Under the pieces are notes generated by a model. The model made no database searches, was not told the DNA's origin, and saw only the letters and a program-made list of their open reading frames with translations. Made by a program: the position numbers and the translations under genes. DNA of 64,000 nt from Centroberyx gerrardi (lineage: Eukaryota; Chordata; Actinopteri; Beryciformes; Berycidae), in NCBI RefSeq assembly GCF_048128805.1, contig NC_136016.1, positions 19,891,176 to 19,955,175 of the forward strand, in the 5' to 3' direction. Below, piece by piece: positions 49,238 to 64,000 of the stretch (its first letter is position 1; every line of letters begins with the position of its first letter).

Positions 49238-52200
49238 ATGAATGTGAACCAGGGGACGGTGGGCAGCGACCCGGTCATTCTGGCTACGGCTGGATACGAT
49301 CATACTGTCCGCTTCTGGCAGGCCCACAGCGGGATCTGCACCAGGACGGTCCAGCACCAGGACTCCGTATCCTTACTGTGTTTAACACACACTGTACACT
49401 AAGGCCCAGATTTACAAAAACCTTAATAATGGGTACAAAAACCATTGCAATGTTCAAAGTCAGCACTAAGACTTGTGATAGGTGCAAACCCAGTGGCATA
49501 ATTCAAAGGAGTTATGTCACTGGTTTTGCACATGCTAAAAGTGTTTAGATGTTAATGGGATATAACTTGTTATTGATCTTTTGAAATTAGCACTTAGCCT
49601 ACATAAACTAAATCATTCACTTTCTTAACATTTGCCCTCAGCAAGTAAATTCACTTGAAGTCACGCCTGACAGGAGTATGATTGCTGCTGCAGGTTGGCT
49701 CACAATTGTTTCTTCCTCCTTCTCCTGCTCCTCATCAATAACATCAGTATCATGCTAGTGACACAGTTGTGGTTGTGAAATTGATCAAAGCTGTTATACG
49801 TCATCACTGTAAGTCTTCTCTCTGCATTGCAGGCTACCAGCACATTCGCATGTACGACCTGAACTCCAACAACCCCAACCCGGTGATCAATTACGATGGC
49901 GTCAGCAAGAACATCACATCTGTGGGCTTCCATGAAGACGGACGCTGGATGTACACAGGAGGAGAGGACTGCATGGCTCGCATCTGGGACCTGAGGTACA
50001 GCATAGCAGCCTCTACATGACTGTCTGTCCATCTTTTCTCTCTGTGCGTGTTTTGTCACACATTCACTCTGATGCGTTCAACAAACCAATCTTTGACTGC
50101 TTCTACTCCTTCTAGGTCAAGAAATCTGCAGTGTCAGAGGATCTTCCAGGTAAACGCTCCAATCAACTGCGTGTGCCTGCATCCCAACCAGGTGAGACAT
50201 TAAGCCAATTCACACTATGTCTTGCAGCATTAGGTAAATGGAAAAAAAACAGTGTTGCTAAGTTTTAAAATCATGTTACTTCGCCTCTCCCACCCCCCTT
50301 AATCTCATCCCGCCCCCTTCCATGTCTTCCTCCTCTGCTCACTCTAATATGGTCTTGTCTTAAAGAAAACCCTTTCTACCTCTCTCATCAGCTCTTATTT
50401 CTATTATTTCCTACCATTTCTCTGTTTTCAGCTCTAATGTCACAGTCCTTGTAAGTCAGTTTGGTGCCTAAAAATGTAAATAAACTGTTAACGTTTTATC
50501 TTTTCCAGGCAGAGCTGATTGTCGGAGACCAGAGTGGAGTGATTCATATCTGGGATCTGAAGACTGACCACAATGAACAGCTGATTCCTGAGCCAGAGGT
50601 CTCCATCAACTCAGTCCACATTGACCCAGATGCAAGTTACATGGCGGCGGTCAACAGCTCGGTCAGTAACCAGAGGCCAGGAAGGGGTGTGTCTTAGAGC
50701 AGATTTAGTTCACTTTGTTTGGGCAGGTGAGAACAATGCCATTCAAACTGTGATCGCACCAAATAACCACACTGAGACACCTGAAAATGTCAGTCTCAGT
50801 CTTCTTCCAAGTGAACTGCGGTGCAGCTTGTTAGGACTGAGAATGTAATCCAACTACAGGAAACAACCCCAAAACACAAGGTGTTATGGGAATATAAGGA
50901 GACAGATGCTGACATCTGATAGCCAGCAGTGCCTCAGGCTTGGAGAGATTAGCGTGACTGAGGGCAAACTGCAGTCTGGACTGACTCATATTCAGCTCTT
51001 TCTTCATGTGTTCTTAACTGGTATGAACACCAGAGAAGGTAAATTACAGCAAAGTGCGCAGACAAGTCCATCATGATTAGCTAAAGTTACAGGAACTGGA
51101 ATTGGATTTGTTTTTGAAAATCTCTAACCTGGCAGGATGACAGGTTTCTAAAACTCTCACCTTGTCAAACTTTTTTTGACAAGGTGAGTTTGTGTTCGAT
51201 TTGGCACTGTGACCCTAAATGAACCAAATGCAAAAATGGAACAAATTCAACTCAGAAACTGAGCTGTAGGTGTGACTGCATCCTCAGGAAATTCTTGATG
51301 AAGGAAATGTGCCAGTAGTGGCCAGACCCCACACACTAATGCAAAGCTAATGCCAGTAAAAGTTCAAATGAAAGAGTCACTTCAGTTAAAATTGCTATAT
51401 CTGTAATATAAATATATTTGGTCCTGTTAGAGGTTTTATGTTTCATTGTCTTAATCTAATGGTTCAGAATCAATAGAACAAGTGGCACCTTAGGTCATTT
51501 CATCAAGCCAGCTGAGTCAATATTAACTCTCATGTTAATGCATTACTTCTGATTGGTGGAGCTTATGACAGCCTTGGCGCTCGTGTTACATTACAGCTGC
51601 CTACAGGCTCTTGGCACTCGCAAAATGCCACCAATGTGACTTCAGGCCGCAGTTTAGGAACAAACAACAAATGCTGCATTCATTTCTTATGCATATCAGT
51701 GATCAGCAAACTGCAGTCATGACGCAAGGAAAAGAAGGACAATCAGATTTACTACTTGTAGTATTTCTTTGCATGTGTTGTGTAAACCTGATGCATGAAT
51801 TGGAGTCTGCCATTGAATCTCAGTAGTGATAACTTTGTTTAAATGTAATGAATATTACCTGACTGAATCGTTGTGGTCTTGTCTTTTCGCAGGGTAACTG
51901 TTATGTGTGGAACCTAGCTGGAGGCATCGGAGATGAGGTGACACAACTCATTCCCAAAACCAAGATCCCTGCACACAAACGCTACTCCCTACGCTGCAAG
52001 TTCAGCCCCGATTCCACGTGAGTGTATTCCTCCTCTCCATACCATAATTCATTGTCTGACTGTGAACTTTCTAATAGCAAATGATGATAATCGGTGATAC
52101 ATATCAAGAGAAACCATTGAGCACAAACAATCGATTCCAGAGCAACTTGCGAATTTATTAGATTGTCTTGTGAACGTTCATTTATCTCAGCAATGGTGAG

Positions 52201-53147
52201 ATTATCCAACATTTAGCATGCCAGGTTTGGCAACATATGTAATGTGGTGAAAATTCCAATTAATATTACGGATAAGATAATTTGATGATGATCAGGGTTG
52301 GAAACTTAACACCAGTCACCCGACAAATGCAGATACATTTTGAGTGGCTGGTAGGTTTGTCTATTCAATCAGCTACTTTGGCGAAATGGTATTCTATTTT
52401 AAAAGTCTAGTTGGCGGCTGAATTTGGGGATTTACTAGCCACTGTTGCTGAAAAACAAAAAGGTTAGTTTCCTGTCATGATGATGATGATGTGTATGTGT
52501 GTTTGTTTCTTCATCTCCAGCCTGTTGGCCACCTGCTCAGCAGACCAGACCTGTAAGATCTGGCGGACGTCCAACTTCTCGCTGATGACCGAGCTGAGCA
52601 TCAAGAGCAACAACCCAGGAGAGACCTCTAGAGGCTGGATGTGGGACTGTGCTTTCTCTGGCGACTCCCAGTACATCGTCACCGGTCAGTACATTGTCAA
52701 TACACCTTCATATGACACATATGACCACACATTTCCTATAGTTACAGACCCACTGTCATTTCATGTTATGATATTTGCTGTGGAGATTAATCTTGAGTGT
52801 GATGGCCTTCATTATCAAGCTACTGTCAGGATCCATCATTTTAAACACCAACTAAAAAGTATGTCATTTTAAAATAAAAAATTAATAGGAGCCCTGTGAC
52901 AAAAAAAAAGATTAATTCATTCAGTTGCAGATTAAGTGACTTTTAGACAATAGCAGGTGTGATAACTTATGCATGATGAAATTTAACTTTAATTGTAATA
53001 CATGACTGTGGTTGTTTCTGTCTCCCAGCCTCCTCTGACAACCTGGCCCGTCTGTGGTGTGTGGAGACGGGGGAGATCAAGAGGGAGTACAGCGGCCACC
53101 AGAAGGCCGTGGTCTGTCTGGCCTTCAACGACAGTGTGCTCGGCTGA
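49238..53147 (+). CDS. mlst8: MLST8 (GbetaL/LST8), WD40 subunit of mTORC1 and mTORC2 (complete)
   Basis: Exons: 49238-49366, 49642-49693, 49833-49995, 50116-50191, 50509-50661, 51893-52017, 52521-52684, 53029-53147. Phases join without a break to 326 aa, the usual vertebrate length, ending NDSVLG as in mammals. The protein is a seven-bladed WD40 propeller that binds the mTOR kinase domain. Blade endings are visible: YDHTVRFW (residues 20-27), [51 protein letters not shown] and [14 protein letters not shown]. Residues around [15 protein letters not shown] and [15 protein letters not shown] follow the family closely. Start: ATG in the exon beginning 49225, in line with [21 protein letters not shown]-type N-termini. 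Introns 3, 5 and 6 (the last about 1.2 kb) hold no gene. Intron 7 carries an R9 repeat. Confidence 0.97.
52284..52475 (+). repeat. Interspersed repeat family R9 (uninterrupted copy) in mlst8 intron 7
   Basis: 'AACTTAACACCAGTCACCCG' and 'GAGTGGCTGGTAGGTTTGTC' match 59703-60245. This copy has a single GTGGCTGG (52344-52351), the unoccupied form of the hAT site there. Confidence 0.75.
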
Positions 53148-53508
53148 GGAAGAGGAGCAAAGAGAAGAAGAAGAGCAGCAGCAGCAGTGGAATATGGATG
53201 GAAAAAAACAAAGGACTCTTTGGAGGAGAATGGCTGGTTAGCACAAAAGAAAATGAATTCCCAGAAGGGGCGCGTCTATTGGCGTCAACGGGAATTGTCC
53301 ATGTGGACAATTCCCGTTCCCGTTCCCGTTTTATGTGGGTGATTATCATCTTCAGAAAGTGGAGGCTTGTGTCTGCTTCGGCTTAGCCTCCCTGTGTTGA
53401 GACACATTACAGTGAAGCTCAGTTGTTTGTTCCAGGAATCAAACTCTTGTGGTCTTGTCTCCTCTGAGTTAAATACTCTGAACAGCAGCATGGCTAAGAT
53501 GGGTATTC

Positions 53509-54216
53509 TTAAAAGAGAAATCCACCCTTAAACACTTTAACACTGTTATAAAACAGCTATTGGTGATGTACCTTGCATTTCTGGGTAGATTTTGTTGTTT
53601 TTATTAATCCTGTGGATAACTGGACAAACATAGATGACATTATATCATGTTAGATATTCCCAGCAGCTACAATGGAGTTTGACAGCAGAAAATGTTTCAG
53701 CGATCTAAAACATCAGCGGTGAACGTCAGGTTTTGGTGTCAGTCCCTCAGAATCAAAGAGCGAGGGCTTCTTTCTAGAGCCGCCATTTTGCACCAAGAGA
53801 CATTCAACAATCATACAGGAAGAAATCCATCGTAGAAGAGGAGAGAGACCAATTTCTCCACCCACAGTAGAGACCAGTAAATAGACCAGAATGCAATGCA
53901 ACCTGTATTGTGTTTTGAGTAAATGGTGCGACTCCCACTTTTTCTCAGCTGGAAAAACTCGCTCTCTTTCTGCCATTGCTCGCCACCTAAATGTACTGAA
54001 AGCAACAAGTTCAGACCCGTTCCCTGGGGTTTGTCGAAATGCATTCTGGAAATGTGGGAAATCACTAACTGAGTTAGAAGTAGACGAGGCAGGTTGAGGG
54101 AAAGTGGGTTCACCAAAAAAATGACAACACTTCATCACAAAATAACCTCTGGAATCACAGATTGATGAGACACACATAACAATGTTTGAGTATCTTTGGG
54201 TGGATTTTTCCTTTAA
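53509..54216 (-). mobile_element. R2 MITE with TTAA termini downstream of mlst8
   Basis: 708 bp. TTAA at 53509-53512 is followed by AAGAGAAATCCACCC, and GGGTGGATTTTTCC precedes TTAA at 54213-54216. It lies about 360 bp after the mlst8 stop and may be transcribed as 3' UTR. Minus-strand frames here ([15 protein letters not shown]) recur in all copies and are a property of the repeat. Confidence 0.85.
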
Positions 54217-55226
54217 CAACAATGCAGTCGACCTGTAATAATCCCATCACTCTCTTTTATAAGCTGCTCCACATATGATTAATCTGTCTGTGTCACAGTT
54301 TCAGTTTGCATTCATTCACTAGTTTGGTTTTTAACTTAGTCACTCTGCACACAAGGGGAGATGCTTTTTAAATCTTTTTATGGCAACGTCATTTTTAATT
54401 TTCCCATCAGTAGTCATGGTGCCATAATATATCATATTTATCAAAAGGACCATATTATTCACATCAGCTTGTATGTGCCATGTAATTGATTATCTCTTAT
54501 GTGTGATATATGTATGATTCAATTTCTATTCCTAATCAAAGTTAAAAGGTTTAAGATGAACTCTTTGAATGCTCACATTGTCGATAGAGGACTGTACAGA
54601 AAATAACTTCCTAGTAAAGACTTCTTGTGCGCAACACTGTAGTGAAATTTATACAAATCCTCTCTGGCCTTGAGTCTTGGCAGTACCTTCCCTCTTTCAA
54701 TCTACTGAAAACAAAACAGCCCAAAATACCCAACAAGGCTTTTTTTTTTTATTGGACAGATCAAAACACTCCATCGCAACAGGAACGGTTACACATAATT
54801 GCTCTTCAGCAGTGGGGGGTTACAGGAAATACAACAAGAGGTGCATACAAAAAACAAAAATGGGATCTTTCTTTTATAATCTCTGAAGTGTGCCACCAGA
54901 GAGGCTATTACACATGAAGAGGGTGACGATGGGGCTTTGGCGATAACCGTGACAGCCTGTCTCCATCTCTTCTCTCTCGGAAGGAAGGAAGGGAGGAAGG
55001 GAGGAAATGTACTAGGAGGGTTGGCTGCTTCATTGGCTTACTGGCGGCTTTATGGCACAAGGGAAACAGTCAAAGGTGGCTTCTGTTCTGACCCCCCCGA
55101 AGGTGTGTTTTTTTTTTTTTCATTTTTTTAGGGAGCTCTTGGCTTAGCGGGGAGATGAGAAGGACGGCTCTGTTTCCCTGATCTTGGCCGGTCCGGGGGT
55201 TAGGAGGAGAGAAGAAGAATACCTGT
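54217..55226. other. Convergent 3' ends of mlst8 (+) and bricd5 (-)
   Basis: No coding sequence is seen. A minus-strand AATAAA (TTTATT at 54748-54753), about 480 bp beyond the bricd5 stop, is a fair bricd5 poly(A) signal. No plus-strand AATAAA is obvious between 53148 and 54700, so the mlst8 3' end is undetermined. Confidence 0.45.
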
Positions 55227-60391
<5,165 letters not shown>

Positions 60392-61159
60392 CCTGTGTCC
60401 CGTGACGGCTCCTCACTCGGTCTGCTCCCTTCTCACAGCTACCGGCATGGAGCTGTGGTCATGACCAGCACTGACTGAGGCTCTGCAGTACACCTGGCCG
60501 GCTCTTCTTTGTCTCTGCGGACCTCAGACCTCCCCCTCCTCTCCATCCCTCCACCCCCTCCTCCACCCATGGTCTCTCAGCTTCCCTCCCAAAACAGGCA
60601 CCCCTTCACACAAAACTTTGTCAATCTTGCCAAATTCAATTTGCAAGCTTTTGTGTCCCTGCCATCCCCTCCTACTGTGTCCCTCCCCTGCTTGAGATGG
60701 CAGCTGCTCCTCTAACCTTCTACCTGTTTCCACTGCTCCTGCGCCCACACTACTCAAACACACACGTGCGCGCACACACACATACACACGTGACGGCAAT
60801 TGGCCGGCTAGCCCGGCTCAGACAATGGACAAAGGGGTGAGACAGGCGCTGCGTGGACGGCCTCTGTCATCACGGGAGAGGTGATACGAGGTCCTGACTG
60901 CTGCTGCGTCCAGCCGCTGACAGACCAAGGTGACTTTAAGCACAGGACTTGGTGGGAAAAAGGTGCTTGTGTTCACTTTAGACGTAACGCCGCAGAGAGT
61001 AGACTTTGATTTAGTAAAAGTATATGTTTTATTATGATTTCATCAGTGTTTTCAGTGTTTTTGGGTCAAGAGGAATACTGTTGCCAAGGACAGGTTAGGA
61101 ACAGTGGATGGTAAAAAAAGAAGAAGATTGCATTGCCCTTTAAAATGTGAATATTTTGT

Positions 61160-61530
61160 TAGGGATGGGACAATAAAACAAAATTCAAGATATCGCAATA
61201 CAAAAATGTGACAATACGTATCGTGGGGCAGAAAAATGAATCGCGATATTTTATTCTGCAATCACAAATTAGTAATGACAAATTTCACAGCCTCGCCATT
61301 GAAATTAGATTATTTGCACTTTGTAATGACGTTTTTAAGTTGTTTACATTCTAGCAGCCAATGCCTTCGCTAGAAAGATTTGTGGTTCAGAAATAAACAT
61401 AATTCTGCACAGTCAGACTTTGTTGTCATTGAACTTTTATTTATTATATTGTATCGTGTTTGCATCGAATTGTGAACCCCATATTGCGTATCAAATTTTA
61501 TCATGCGATAAGCAGATTGTCCCATCCCTA
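61160..61530 (+). mobile_element. hAT-type MITE (copy 2) between bricd5 and pgp
   Basis: 371 bp with the same ends, TAGGGATGGGACAATA and ATTGTCCCATCCCTA. The flanks TATTTTGT and CATTCTGT are a decayed 8-bp duplication (6 of 8 match), so it is probably older than copy 1. Confidence 0.88.
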
Positions 61531-62390
61531 CATTCTGTTAATGGCTGATTCAATAAGGATAACTGACATTACATAGACATAAACAACAAAAAAACAAAAC
61601 CGGGTATCATTGCACCAACCCATGGAGCTGAGTGTAAATACCAACATTACACGCTGAGGGTTATAAGTAAACTGTATCAGACATAAACATACACACAAGT
61701 AAATCCTGTGTAAAGAGCTTGATGCTATATAGCTGATACTATATAGTTATTTCCTGATGAGGTATTGTCAGACCGGTCCAGTGCATCTCATCCCATTTCC
61801 CTGCCTGTTATTTACAAATACAGAAACAGAACTGTAAAGCTGAACACATGTATTACCAAATCGTTGACACTTCTTTTGCGTGCTCATTTCCCCAGTGTTT
61901 GACTTTGTTGCTTAAGGGGGCGATTGCATCACAGACAGGATAAGGGCCTTTGAAGTACACACACCTCCCTCCTTTAACCTCCTTTAAAAAAAAAAAAGGA
62001 ACATACACTGTTACCCCTTTCATAACCAACTCAAACAGTTTTAAAAGTACATTTAATCAATACTGGAAATCATTGTTCTTACATACTGCGGAGCCAATCA
62101 TTCATACCGTGTTGTAATAAACGGGTTTTAATAGTGATTTAATTCATAAAGTTTTAGTTTTCTAGTCTCTGTACCACCTTAAACCCAACAGTAAAAGACA
62201 AAGTTGATGATAAAACCTGGATAGTCTCTCTTAGAGTTCAGAGTCTTTGTCTCATCAGACAGCCGCACCAGTCGGTTAAGAGTCTAGTGCTGCTCGGTTG
62301 TGACTCTTAGATGATTTTAATAAAGCTAATCTCTTTTAAAAGACAATGGAAGAGACAAGGGACCCTGGCCTGCGATAGCCAATCCTCGGG
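61531..62390. other. bricd5-pgp intergenic space
   Basis: AT-rich with no gene or repeat recognised. It should contain part of the bricd5 promoter side and the pgp 3' flank. Confidence 0.5.
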
Positions 62391-62396
62391 TTTATT
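62391..62396 (-). promoter_or_regulatory. Candidate pgp polyadenylation signal
   Basis: TTTATT on the plus strand, that is AATAAA on the minus strand, about 40 bp after the pgp stop codon. Confidence 0.4.
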
Positions 62397-62433
62397 TCAA
62401 CTCGGCTATAGTCTGGATGGATTTATCCCCGTC

Positions 62434-64000
62434 TTATCCCTGCAGAGCTGGAAGCAGGTCGGCGATGCTCTCCACGTAGTAATCCGGCACCATCCCCTGC
62501 CTCTCCGCACTGCCGCTCTTCTGGTGGGCCTCGGCGTCCGCCACGGTGCTGACCCCCGTGAGCGTGAGCAGGGTCTTCAGGCCGCAGTTGGAGCCCAGCA
62601 TGATGTCGGTGTCGAGGCGGTCGCCGACCATCAGGCAGCGGCTGCGGTCCAGGCCGAACCGGGACGCCACGCAGTCGAACATGAAGTGGTTGGGCTTGCC
62701 CACCGTCTGAGCCTCGCGCTGGGCCGCCGTCTCCACCGCCCGCAGCAGGCAGCCGGTACCTGGGAGGGGGGAGGGGGGAGGAGGGGTCAGAAGGTCAGGA
62801 GAACTTCATCAGTATCATCAGTTCATCATCATCATGGCTGTCTGGACCTCTCTTCATCTAGGATCAACACTTTACACTTTAAACCCTGTGCTGGATATTT
62901 GCAGTGATATAGCACCAGTGTTCAGCTTTAAAATGAATGATTTCACCATTGTTTCTTGACTTGATAAGATCATGACTGAAAAAAAGAGGCCTGTATGAGG
63001 TATAATTTTGACCAATGTCATGTCTGACCCCAAAATATGCTCTCTTTGAGTCCTTGAATTTCACCAAACAAGACCTTGAAAGTCATTGAGAAGTCTTTGA
63101 ATTTGATGTGCAAGTGAGTGTGGGAACCCTGTTAAATTCAAATTCACTGAATTCAGTACTAAAGTATCTAGAAGTAGGGCTGCACTTAACGATTATTTTC
63201 ATTATCGATTAGTCTATTGATTATTTTTTCAATTAATCCATTAATTGTTTAGTCTATAAAATGTCACAAAATAATGACAAATGCCCATCACAAGTTACAA
63301 AGTGATTTTTAAAATTGCTTATTTATTCTGGCCAGCAGCCAAAAACAACCAAAGTATTCATATTCTAATGATATAAAATGAATGAAAGCAGCAATTGTTT
63401 AGTATTTTTGCTTCATTAATGACTAAATGATTAATCGATTATCAAGATTATGATCGGTTAATTTTCTGTAGATAGAATAATCGTTTCAGCACTAGAAGTC
63501 TTATTAACTCTGGTGAACAGGTGTTGTACTATGATAATCTGCTTTATACAACCAACTGTGTGATGGCACACTGTGTATCCCTACCTGGGACAGCCTTGCC
63601 CCCCTCCAGCGGCAGCCTGGTGTCGGTGTTGGTTCCCACAAACAGGCAGCCGGGCTGGGTCAGGTACTGCAGCGCTCTGTTCATCTTCATGTAGCTGAAG
63701 TGCTCGTCAAACCCGACCAGCACCGCCTTCACCTCGGGGTCCAGGGGCACGTTGGCCCAGTCGATCTGCCCCCCCGATATATGGTCCGGTCCCACCCCGG
63801 TCTGCTGGATCCCCACCGCCTCCAGCTCCTGCTTCAGCGCGTTGCTCCCTATGAGGTACACCTTCCCGTCCAGCTTGCACACCGTCTTCAGGTACACGGC
63901 GGAGCAGTACGCCGTCCCGAACACTTCATCCTCCGTCACGTTGAATCCCATGCGGGCCATTTTGTCCGCGTACATCTTTCTCGTCTTGGTGCTGTTGTTG
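62434..64000 (-). CDS. pgp: PGP, phosphoglycolate/glycerol-3-phosphate phosphatase (3' two thirds, partial at window edge)
   Basis: Exons on the minus strand: 64000(edge)-63585 and 62759-62434, phase joined, giving 247 residues plus stop TAA at 62434-62436. PGP is a HAD-superfamily Mg-dependent phosphatase with a C2 cap that removes phosphate from 2-phosphoglycolate and glycerol-3-phosphate. The window starts just inside motif II ([14 protein letters not shown]). [20 protein letters not shown] and [18 protein letters not shown] are the cap and core segments. After the intron come [23 protein letters not shown] with the motif III Lys, and [20 protein letters not shown], motif IV with its acidic pair. 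[19 protein letters not shown] is the C-terminus. Motif I (the DxD nucleophile) lies beyond 64000. The exons are GC-rich, unlike the AT-rich intron. The two-exon structure matches the mammalian gene. Confidence 0.95.
62935..63140 (+). repeat. R10 repeat fragment in the pgp intron
   Basis: 'CATGTCTGACCCCAAAATAT' and 'CAAGTGAGTGTGGGAACCCT' match 41250-41432. Confidence 0.65.
63176..63491 (+). mobile_element. hAT-type MITE with 8-bp target duplication in the pgp intron
   Basis: 316 bp from AGGGCTGCACTTAACGATTA to TAATCGTTTCAGCA, the common fish 'GGGCTGCAACGATTA' class. Direct repeats CTAGAAGT flank it (63168-63175 and 63492-63499). The AT-rich interior is full of ATTAATCGATTA-like words. Confidence 0.9.

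Noticed and set aside
62311-62907. 198-codon plus frame
   Set aside because: Antisense to pgp exon 2; Ala/Val/His-rich because of the GC-rich coding strand.

Overview
The window is eukaryotic. Interrupted genes with GT-AG introns, vertebrate-specific gene families, abundant (CA)n/(GT)n, (CT)n and tetranucleotide microsatellites and many small non-autonomous DNA transposons all point to a ray-finned (teleost) fish genome. There are no bacterial features: no operons, CRISPR array or IS element, and no tRNA or rRNA that I can see.

Layout. (1) 1-15638 is probably the long intron before the terminal exon of a heparan sulfate 3-O-sulfotransferase gene (hs3st3/6 type, + strand, exon 15639-16257). 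Exon 1 with the PAPS 5'-binding loop is not in the window. (2) 17.6-40.3 kb is about 23 kb of mostly non-coding DNA with interspersed repeats and microsatellites. It holds two unproven exon-like stretches, one at 24.4 kb and one in the hs3st intron at 13.9 kb, both on the minus strand. (3) 40346-48381 (+) is a complete 13-coding-exon meiob gene (460 aa), a meiotic RPA1-like ssDNA-binding protein. (4) 49238-53147 (+) is a complete mlst8 gene (8 coding exons, 326 aa), the WD40 subunit of mTORC1/2. It starts only about 100-200 bp after the meiob poly(A) signal. (5) 55227-60391 (-) is a complete bricd5 gene (6 exons, 227 aa), a type II membrane BRICHOS protein convergent with mlst8. Its last exon is hidden behind a 220-bp (CT/CCCTCT)n tract. 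(6) 62434-64000 (-) is the 3' two thirds of pgp (phosphoglycolate/glycerol-3-phosphate phosphatase, HAD family), cut by the window edge.

The order mlst8-bricd5-pgp, with meiob and an HS3ST3/6-type gene nearby, matches human 16p13.3 (HS3ST6, MEIOB, MLST8, BRICD5, PGP), so this is an old vertebrate linkage group. The genes do not form a pathway. Their products act separately: in Golgi heparan sulfate modification, meiotic recombination, growth signalling, a membrane chaperone-like role and metabolite repair.

The most instructive non-genic content is the mobile DNA. There are several MITE families with readable target-site duplications, including two nested insertions whose pre-insertion sequence survives in another copy of the host repeat inside this same window (25.1 kb against 27.77 kb; 59.77 kb against 52.34 kb). 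I found no convincing new multi-gene system. The best unexplained leads are the two minus-strand exon-like segments and a 109-bp hairpin at 39.5 kb.
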